From: Microbotryum silenes-acaulis
Lineage: Eukaryota > Basidiomycota > Microbotryomycetes > Microbotryales > Microbotryaceae
Assembly (NCBI GenBank): GCA_003665825.1
Contig: QPFY01000019.1
Span: forward strand, 1 to 64,000
DNA length: 64,000 nucleotides
Direction: 5' to 3'
Under the pieces are notes generated by a model, which saw only the letters and a program-made list of their open reading frames with translations, had not been told where the DNA came from and searched no databases. Of the stretch, positions 56,810 to 64,000 are shown one piece after another. Both the position numbers and the translations under genes were made by a program. Numbering within the stretch: position 1 is the stretch's first letter; each line of letters starts with the position of its first letter.

Positions 56810-57677
56810 GCGACGGCGACCAATACCACTACATCGCCCTCTACGTCGATGACTTGCTGATGGTCAGCCCTTCGGAGGACGAGATTGAGCGCATCCTCAA
56901 TGGCCTGGAGCAAAAATACGGCATCAAGCGACTTGGCCCAGCCCAATACATCTTGGGGATCCAGATCAAACGACAGGCCGACAAATCCATCATCCTGTCG
57001 CAGGAGGCGTACATCACAAGCATCCTCCGCAGATTTGGCATGTCAGACAGCAGCCCCGCCTCCGCGCCCATAGCCCCAAACCGCCAGCTCGAGCATTCGC
57101 TCGCGGAACCGTCAAAGATCGCTCAGACGCGCTACATGCAGGCCATTGGGTGCCTCCTCTACGCCGCCACTGGTACTCGCCCAGATATCTCCTACGCCGT
57201 TGGATACCTCGCACGTTTCTCTGCCAGTCCCACACCTGAACACTGGACCGCCATCAAGACCGTCTTCCGGTACTTACGTGGAACCGCACGTCTGGGACTG
57301 CACTACAGCTCTGAACAAGGCAAGTTCTCCGGCTTCACCGGTTACTCTGACGCAGACTGGGGAACCTGCACCACAACATCACGGTCAACCATGGGGTACA
57401 GCTTCCACCTGGCTGGATCTGTCATCTCCTGGTCCTCCAAAGTGCAAAACCGTGTGGCCGACTCCACCACAGACGCCGAGTACCTCGCCCTCTCACATGC
57501 CTCAAAGGAAGCCGGCCACCTCCAAGAACTGCTTATGGAGCTGGGCGTCGACACACGAGCCCCTGTCCAACTGTACGGCGACAACCAAGGCGCCATTGCT
57601 CTCGCCAAGAACCCCACCCTTCACCACCGGTCCCGTCACATTCGCATTCGTGAGCACTTTGTACGCGACCAGGTCAG

Positions 57678-60516
57678 TGTTAAACCGTATGTCTCGAGAG
57701 GGGACTGGATCGGCAACCAGTAAGTACACGAGACAGAGTACGGGTTGTAAGGGAGTAGTTTGGAGCGTTAGGATTGCAACTAACCTGGATCGGCAACCAG
57801 TAAGTACACGAGACAGAGTACGGGTTGTAAGGGAGTAGTTTGGAGCGTTAGGGGAAAGACTAAAGAGGCACGCAGTGCGAGTGTGCGAAATATCTCTAAG
57901 TCCAAAGAGAGGTCCAAGCGGCGCGGCTAGCTAGGCGCGGCGCGGATTGGAGATTGATCTAAGCAAGAGTGTATGGAATTCAACACCCCCTCTCGCTCGA
58001 AGCTTACTTAGCCTCGGAGACCCAGGTTCTCACGATGAACCTTGAACACTAAAGGCCCAAGTGCCTTGGTGAAGATATCGGCGACCATGGTTTTCGTGTC
58101 CACATAGTCGACTCGAATGGTGCCCAGCCTGACCTGGTCGCGTACGAAATGTTCGCGAATGCGAATGTGTCGGGACCGGTGGTGAAGGGTGGGGTTCTTG
58201 GCGAGAGCCAGTGCTCCTTGGTTGTCGCCGTAAAGTTGGACGGGAGCTTGGGTGTCGATGCCCAGCTCCATAAGTAGTTCTTGGAGGTGGCCAGCTTCCT
58301 TCGAGGCATGCGAGAGGGCGAGGTACTCGGCGTCTGTGGTGGAGTCGGCCACTCGGTTTTGCACTTTGGAGGACCAGGAGATAACGGAGCCAGCCAGGTG
58401 GAAGCTGTACCCCATGGTTGACCGTGATGACGTGGTGCAGGTTCCCCAGTCCGCGTCAGAGTAACCCGTGAATCCCGAGAACTTGCCTTGCTCGGAGCTG
58501 TAGTGCAGGCCAAGGCGTGCAGTTCCGCATAAGTACCGAAAGACGGTCTTGATGGCGGTCCAGTGTTCAGGTGTGGGACTGGCAGAGAAACGTGCGAGGT
58601 ATCCAACGGCGTAGGAGATGTCTGGGCGAGTACCAGTGGCGGCGTAGAGGAGGCACCCAATGGCCTGCATGTAGCGCGTCTGAGCGATCTTTGACGGTTC
58701 CGCGAGCGAATGCTCGAGCTGGCGGTTTGGGGCCATGGGCGTGGAGGCGGGGCTGCTGTCTGACATTCCAAATCTGCGGAGGATACTTGTGATGTACGCC
58801 TCCTGCGACAGGATGATGGACTTGTCGGCCTGTCGTTTGATCTGGATCCCCAAGATGTATTGGGCTGGGCCAAGTCGCTTGATGCCGTATTTTTGCTCCA
58901 GGCCATTGAGGATGCGCTCAATCTCGTCCTCCGAAGGGCTGACCATCAGCAAGTCATCGACGTAGAGGGCGATGTAGTGGTATTGGTCGCCGTCGCGTCG
59001 TACGTACACGCAGTGGTCCTTGGCTGTGGCGCGGTAGTTGAGGCTCTTCAGCGTCAAGTCAATGTGCTCATTCCAGACTCGGCCGGCCTGCTTGAGGCCG
59101 TAGATCGATCGATGGAGTTTGAGGACTTTACCGGGCATGTCAACACCTTGTGGGACGCGCATGTAGAGGTCTTCCTTCAGCTCGCCGTGGAGGTATGCCT
59201 TGTCAACGTCGGCCTGATGGACGTGGAGGTTCTTGGCGGCGGCCAGTGCGATGAGAGCTCGGATTGAGGTGAACTTGGCGACAGGAGCAAACGTCTCATC
59301 GTAATCGATACCTGGGCGCTGGGAGAAGCCTTGTGCAACGAGCCGGCCCTTGTGCGAAGTGATCTTGCCAAGTTGATCGCGTTTGGTGCGGAAGATGAAC
59401 CTGGATCCAAGGACTTTGGCACCGGGGGGCAGTGAGGAGGAGTTGACCGGGGTGAAGCATTTGTACTCGGTGGCAAGGGAGTGAAACTCATCGGCTGCTG
59501 CTTGCCTCCAGATCTCCTCTTTACCTGACTTGACCGCCTGCGACCAATTTTGGGGGTCCTCGGTTGGCCCTTCGAGTTCGACGACCGATGAACCAGCGGT
59601 GGTGGCGACGAAGGCAGCGGCGCGAGACGGGCATGACAAGAAGTCGATTGGGTCGGCCGAGTCATCGGTCACGTCCGACGCAGGAGGTGATGGCGAGAAC
59701 TGAGCCCTGGACATGTCGGACGGTGTGTCAAAGCCATCGTCGGACATGTCGATCGTTGTGTCGTCACTCGCGTTGGTCTCAAGCGCGGCAAATCGATTTT
59801 CGTGCACGACAGGTTGGAGGGACGGAGGTGGTGCCGCGCGGGAGCCATGTGCAGCGTCAACAAAGGTCCAGTCGCCAGTGGTGGACGTCATGTGAGGTTT
59901 CGGTTGGTCGATCGGGGCATCTCGAGCGGGGAAGACTTTCTCATCGAATAGGACGTCGCGGCTCTGGAAGAACGAAGTTGTGGCCGAGTCGTACAGCGTC
60001 CAGGCCTTGGATTTGTTATCGATGCCAACGAAGATGAATGGTTTGGCCTTGGGGTCGAGTTTTGCCCGCTTGTGCTGAGGGGTGGTGTGCCAGGCGCGGC
60101 AGCCGAATACCCTCAGGTTTGCCATACCAGACAGCGTCCGGGATCTTGTGGTCGATGGCGCTGTGCGGGCTGAGGCTCTTGGTGTCAACAACGTACCTGA
60201 GGGCCTCTCGCCAGAGTGTTGTGGGCAGTCCCGAGTGCTGGAGCAGGGCGATCGTCCCCTCGACGATCGTGCGGTTCGTCCTTTCGGCCCGACCGTTCTG
60301 CTCCGGGGTGTACGGGATTGTGAGTTGCCTGGTAATGCCGTGGTGAGAGCAGTACTCAATGAAGGCTTTGGACGTGTATTCGCCGCCATTGTCCGTTCGT
60401 AACGTGCGGAGCTTGAGGCCCGTTGAGCGTTCGATCATGGTGTGCCAACGCTGGAAGGTGTCGAAGACTTGACTCTTGTTTCTCAGCGCGCTGACCCACA
60501 TCTTTCGGGAGAAATC
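57678..60516 (-). mobile_element. Family A element, inverted, 5' part cut off
   Basis: 3' LTR 57678-57985 (308-bp form, filler at 57772-57785) and pol to 60516, where a C element LTR begins. Left flank GTCAG. The stretch from 56811 to about 58.7 kb repeats 27748 to about 29.6 kb at a constant offset of 29063. Confidence 0.9.
58008..60516 (-). pseudogene. pol: Family A pol, frameshifted and 5'-truncated
   Basis: Minus strand: integrase core from RKMWVSALRNKSQVF (60500) through RTDNGGEY and QNGRAERTN, then a 17-base deletion at about 60125 between two TTTGCC repeats shifts the frame at the [11 protein letters not shown] region; RT ([12 protein letters not shown] near 58940), RNase H and TKALGPLVF follow intact. 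Protease and N-terminus are lost to the C element at 60517. Confidence 0.9.
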
Positions 60517-60841
60517 TATGAGACGATCACCACTACTGTCAGGAGAGGTTGAGTGTCGAACAGAAGTGATGAGAAGGAAGCTAAGAAACAGAAAGAGGAG
60601 CCGCGCTGGGATAGGCCCAGGCGCGTGGCAATGAACGTCCCTAAGTCAGCCGCGGGCGAAATCGCCGGCGGGCTGAGGCAGTCGCGCGCGTCTAAGTCCC
60701 CACCGCCGGGGGGCGGGCTAGCGGGCGCGCGCGCGAATCCGCCGGCGCCGGCGCGCCCAAGTCGCCACCGCAAGGGGGCGGGCTAGCGCGCGCGCTCAAC
60801 GACCGAGGCGCCCCTGTCGAGCTGAGAGTGGACTCTTCACA
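60517..60841 (-). repeat. Family C 3' LTR
   Basis: 325 bp, element sense TGTGAAGAGTCC (60841) to GATCGTCTCATA (60517), similar to 23777-24089 with differences in the GC-rich repeats. Confidence 0.9.
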
Positions 60842-63800
60842 CCCCCCCCCACGCGAATGCGAGGCAGACCCAAGCCGTGGGTGTCGAGTGCGAAGGCCGA
60901 GGGCGTGGCAGTGCGTCGAGAATACCTTAGGGCCGAGAGCCTTGGTGAAGATGTCGGCCACCATGTCGCTAGTTCCCACATGCGAGAGTGAGATGTCGCC
61001 CCGATTCACCATGTCCCGAACGAAGTGCTCGCGCAAGCGTATGTGTCGAGTGCCGGAGACGCGGACAGGGTCGTGGGCAACTGCTGCAGCAGCTTCGTTG
61101 TCAGTATATATGTGAGCCGGTGCAACAGGGTGGACATGGAGCTCTTCGAGCAGCTGACTGAGGTAAATCCCTTCCTTGCCAGCATGCGAAAGGGCGAGGT
61201 ATTCAGCATCGGTGGTGGAATCGGCAACTCGAGATTGACGCTTGGACGACCAGGATACGGCGGATCCGGCGATGTAAAAGACGTAACCCATGGTGGAGAC
61301 CGATGTATCGACGCAGGCCCCCCAGTTCGCATCGGAGTAGCCTACCACACCCGTGATGCAAGCCTGGCCGCGAGCATATACCAGTTCGTCGCGATACGTG
61401 GCCCGGAGGTAGCGTAGGACGTGCTTGACCGCGATCCAATGACGACGTCCGGGGTTGTTGGCGAAGCGGGCCAGGTAGGACACGGCGAAGGCGATGTCGG
61501 GGCGAGTGCCAAGCGAGATGTAGAGGAGCGAGCCGATTGCCTGTAGATACCATGACCTGATCCGTTCGGTGCCTTGACCCGGGATGGCGGTGAGCGAAAG
61601 GCCAGGAGTCATCGGGACTGTAGTGCCGCGAGTTGTGGTGTCGAAGTGGAACCGAGCGAGCACGTCCATGATGTACCGCTCCTGGGACAGGGCGATAGAA
61701 CCGTCGTCGAGCCGCCTGATCTGGATGCCAAGGATGTACTCTGCCGGGCCGAGGCGCTTGACTCCGTAGCGTTGTTCGAGGCCCGAGATGACACGTTCGA
61801 TTTCGGCCAGGTCCGGGCTGATCATCAGAAGGTCGTCGACGTACAGTGCGATGTAGTGTGAACATTGACGATCATCGAGCCGAGAGTATACGCAGTGATC
61901 GGTGCCCGTCGCCGTGTAACCGAGGTCGCGAAGCGAAGCGTCGATGTGTCGATTCCAGATGCGGCCAGCCTGTTTGAGCCCGTAGATGGAACGTCGCAAG
62001 CGGAGCACCTTGCCGCCAGGGAGGTCAAAACCGCGCGGTGCCGTCATCCAGATGTTGTGATCGAGATCGCCGTGAAGGTAGGCTTTGTCGATGTCCGCTT
62101 GGTGCACATGCAGGCCGTTGGCGGCCGCCAGCGCGAGGAGTGAGCGTATCGAGGAGAAGCGTGCGACCGGTGCAAACGTTTCGTTGAAGTCGATGCCGTC
62201 GCGTTGCCGATTGCCCTGCGCCACGAGCCGTGCCTTGTGTCCAGTGACTTCGCCGAGTGCGTTCCGTTTCGTCTTCCAGACGAACTTGGATGTGACGATG
62301 GTCGCACCCGCCGGCACCGTGGATCGGTCCTCGATAGTGAAGACCTTGAAGTCGTCGCGCATGGAGGTGAACTCGTCGTTGGCGGCTTTGGCCCACACTT
62401 CACGCTTGTCGCTCGACATCGCCTCGCGCCAGGTCTGTGGGTCGCTCGTGATGGACTTGACCGGTTGAATGGCCTCCGCATCAGAGGTGTCGTCGTCGGT
62501 TGCAATAAACGCGCGGTGATGCCGCGTGAGGAAATCGATTTCGTCCGGCGATTCGTCGCGAGAGTGACGCCCAATGAGGTCGAGTTCGTCGGGCGACTCC
62601 TCAGCCGATGTGGGCTCGCGGTACGTGCTGAAGTCCGGGCGGTGCAAGTCCAGTGGGTCGAGGCGAGCCTGGGGCCGTGAGCTGATGAGGTCGAGAGGAT
62701 CGGCCGAGCCTTCAGAGTCAGTCGGTAAGGCCGAGGGTGACGATGACGCCGCCAACGACGGTGAGAGCGCAGGCGATGGCGCAGGCGACGGTGACGAGGG
62801 CGGCGCAGGAGACGGTGACGAGGACGGCGCAGGCGATGGTGACGAGGACGATTCGGCATCTGTGGAGTTAAGTAAGGTTCCGCCAGTGTACCCTGGGGCC
62901 ACGTCAATGGCGCTCATGGCAGAATCATCAAGGGGGGATGAGACGTCCATGTGCGCCGACCTTACTAGTGGGGTCCATGTCTTGACAGTGTCTTGAAGGT
63001 CGGCGATGGGAGCGCTGGCGAAGTGCGTGTCGACTTCGTGCTCGGTGGAGTCGCCATGTAACCCGGGGAATTCAGTGTCGAGGAACGTGGCATTTCTGCC
63101 CAAAACGATCTTCTTTGTCGTAGTGTCGTAGAAACGGAAGGCTTTAGAAGCCAGGTCGTAGCCGGTGAAGAGAACGCGAACCGCTTTCGGGTCGAGTTTC
63201 GAGCGAAGTTCGGGCGCGACCGTGAGCCAAGCTGTGCAGCCGAACGGGTGAAGCGCCGAGGCGTTGGCGCGGTCGCCCTGCCAGACGGAGTTCGGTGTTG
63301 CCTTGTCCAGGGCCGAGTGTTGACACAGGTTCTTGCAGTATACGAAATAGGCTGCGGCCTCCTCCCAGAATGTCTTGGGTAGGTGGGCGTCCGCAAGAAG
63401 CGCAAGAACGCCTTCGACAATGCACCGATTGACCCGCTCCGCACGACCGTTCTGTTGAGGCGTTCGTGGGATAGAGTATTGTCGACGTGTGCCGCGTGCC
63501 TTGCAGAACTCCGTGAATGCTCTCGAGCAATACTCGCCACCGTTGTCGGTTCGGAGGACTTTCAGCGTCGCGCCTGTCTCGAGCTCGACCTTGGCAAGCC
63601 AAGTCTTGAACACGCCGAAGACTTCGCTTTTGTGTCCGATCGCGTAGGCCCAAAGTTTGCGGGAGTAATTGTCAAGGAACGTGACAAGGTAACGTTTGCC
63701 AGTCAAGGACCGCTCGGGGAAGGAAAGCACATCGCTGTGTACAAGGCCGAGTCGCTCTGAGGAGTGCGAGTTCGAATCGGGAAAGGGAAGACGATGGCCC

Positions 63801-64000
63801 TTTGCGCTGAGGCAAGCATTGCAGACAAACTTCTCTACCTCTTCGTCACTATATCCGGCCCCGAGACCCTCCAGCAAACCAGCGGCAACCATCTTCTGTA
63901 TGGAGGACGGTGCGAGATGGCCGAGGCAGCGGTGGAGGGTCAGTAGGGGCACGGAAGACTGTGAGCGAGAAAGGAGAGCAAGATGCTGACATTTGGAATG
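60692..64000 (-). CDS. pol: Family C pol polyprotein, partial, open
   Basis: About 1100 open codons, beginning beyond the window. Integrase ([45 protein letters not shown]), [16 protein letters not shown] tail, a linker with repeats of SSPSPAP (about 62750-62850), RT with an intact [12 protein letters not shown] box (near 61835), RNase H ([34 protein letters not shown]) and TKALGPKVF. It keeps the YVDD that other C copies here have lost. As in family B, no stop precedes the purine tract and the frame runs (RGGGCEEST) into the 3' LTR, stopping at 60692. Confidence 0.92.
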   Translation of the reverse strand, partial: HSKCQHLALLSRSQSSVPLLTLHRCLGHLAPSSIQKMVAAGLLEGLGAGYSDEEVEKFVCNACLSAKGHRLPFPDSNSHSSERLGLVHSDVLSFPERSLTGKRYLVTFLDNYSRKLWAYAIGHKSEVFGVFKTWLAKVELETGATLKVLRTDNGGEYCSRAFTEFCKARGTRRQYSIPRTPQQNGRAERVNRCIVEGVLALLADAHLPKTFWEEAAAYFVYCKNLCQHSALDKATPNSVWQGDRANASALHPFGCTAWLTVAPELRSKLDPKAVRVLFTGYDLASKAFRFYDTTTKKIVLGRNATFLDTEFPGLHGDSTEHEVDTHFASAPIADLQDTVKTWTPLVRSAHMDVSSPLDDSAMSAIDVAPGYTGGTLLNSTDAESSSSPSPAPSSSPSPAPPSSPSPAPSPALSPSLAASSSPSALPTDSEGSADPLDLISSRPQARLDPLDLHRPDFSTYREPTSAEESPDELDLIGRHSRDESPDEIDFLTRHHRAFIATDDDTSDAEAIQPVKSITSDPQTWREAMSSDKREVWAKAANDEFTSMRDDFKVFTIEDRSTVPAGATIVTSKFVWKTKRNALGEVTGHKARLVAQGNRQRDGIDFNETFAPVARFSSIRSLLALAAANGLHVHQADIDKAYLHGDLDHNIWMTAPRGFDLPGGKVLRLRRSIYGLKQAGRIWNRHIDASLRDLGYTATGTDHCVYSRLDDRQCSHYIALYVDDLLMISPDLAEIERVISGLEQRYGVKRLGPAEYILGIQIRRLDDGSIALSQERYIMDVLARFHFDTTTRGTTVPMTPGLSLTAIPGQGTERIRSWYLQAIGSLLYISLGTRPDIAFAVSYLARFANNPGRRHWIAVKHVLRYLRATYRDELVYARGQACITGVVGYSDANWGACVDTSVSTMGYVFYIAGSAVSWSSKRQSRVADSTTDAEYLALSHAGKEGIYLSQLLEELHVHPVAPAHIYTDNEAAAAVAHDPVRVSGTRHIRLREHFVRDMVNRGDISLSHVGTSDMVADIFTKALGPKVFSTHCHALGLRTRHPRLGSASHSRGGGCEESTLSSTGAPRSLSARASPPPCGGDLGAPAPADSRARPLARPPAVGT

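Larger units (their letters stand above)
51309..57677 (+). pseudogene. pol: Family A pol, broken by a stop and a D1 insertion
   Basis: Pol runs 51309-53750 and resumes at 56815-57677 beyond the D1 element. N-terminus MPPPPSSIATIMIVVVIIIA differs from other copies (MTAPLTSFATIMIVF) but is again hydrophobic. Protease, integrase and RT motifs are present up to a stop at 53631-53633 (TGA; CGA in the copy at 9791). RNase H ([22 protein letters not shown]) is in the second part, which ends at REHFVRDQV where an inverted A element begins, the same junction as at 28614. The first about 450 bases are diverged, the rest nearly identical to the copy at 25310, so it is a mosaic. Confidence 0.9.
60517..64000 (-). 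mobile_element. Family C element, 3' part (runs out of the window)
   Basis: 3' LTR 60517-60841, purine tract (nine C on the plus strand from 60842) and an open pol frame to the window end. The 5' LTR, gag and protease should lie beyond 64000. It inserted in family A integrase; left flank AAATC. Confidence 0.9.

Overview
This 64 kb window is a nest of LTR retrotransposons. I found no host gene, no rRNA or tRNA gene and no CRISPR array. Long open reading frames, monomer polyproteins of the Ty1/copia type, chromodomain Ty3/gypsy relics and high GC all indicate a filamentous or yeast-like fungus. Several recent point differences between copies are TCG to TTG, the context of RIP-like mutation described for Pucciniomycotina, so a basidiomycete of that group is my best (inferred) guess. 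The region is probably heterochromatin such as a centromere, subtelomere or non-recombining region.

I use four working family names. Family A: copia elements of about 4.0 kb, LTRs of about 228 or 308 bp, with one pol ORF (protease, integrase, RT, RNase H) but no Gag. Family B: gag-pol copia of 5228 bp with 329-bp LTRs (one intact copy). Family C: related gag-pol copia with 313-325-bp LTRs. Family D: LTRs of 0.8-1.2 kb (subtypes D1, D2, D3), mostly solo, but D1 has full-length copies whose only gene is a 389-codon Gag with a CCHC zinc knuckle. A and D share LTR ends, polypurine tract and a primer site matching a half initiator-Met tRNA. B and C share another primer site that fits a half Ile(UAU) tRNA.

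Layout. 1-3428: nested, decayed Ty3/gypsy pieces (minus strand). 3429-11486: a D3 LTR, broken A and C pieces, and a nearly complete A element (7212-11144). 12007-45678: a giant inverted repeat of retrotransposons centred near 28.84 kb. Its arms carry the same stack (D LTR in a B element, in a C element with another D2 solo LTR, then a D1 LTR, a C fragment and an A element), but the left arm alone has the intact B element (18200-23427, TSD AGGAT) and the right arm alone has a tandem array of two gag-only D1 units sharing three LTRs (36783-42015, TSD TGGAC). 45833-50899: rest of the B copy, a D2 LTR and a truncated A copy. 51048-60516: another A element interrupted by a full gag-only D1 element (53751-56809, TSD GCGAC) and by an inverted A element, repeating the junction found at the palindrome centre. 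60517-64000: the 3' part of a C element that runs out of the window.

How the parts may work together: B and C encode everything for their own copying. A has enzymes but no capsid protein, D1 has capsid protein but no enzymes, and both have the same ends and primer site. The simplest reading is a two-component retrotransposon, which I rank as the most interesting finding together with intron-like inserts found inside LTRs of several families.
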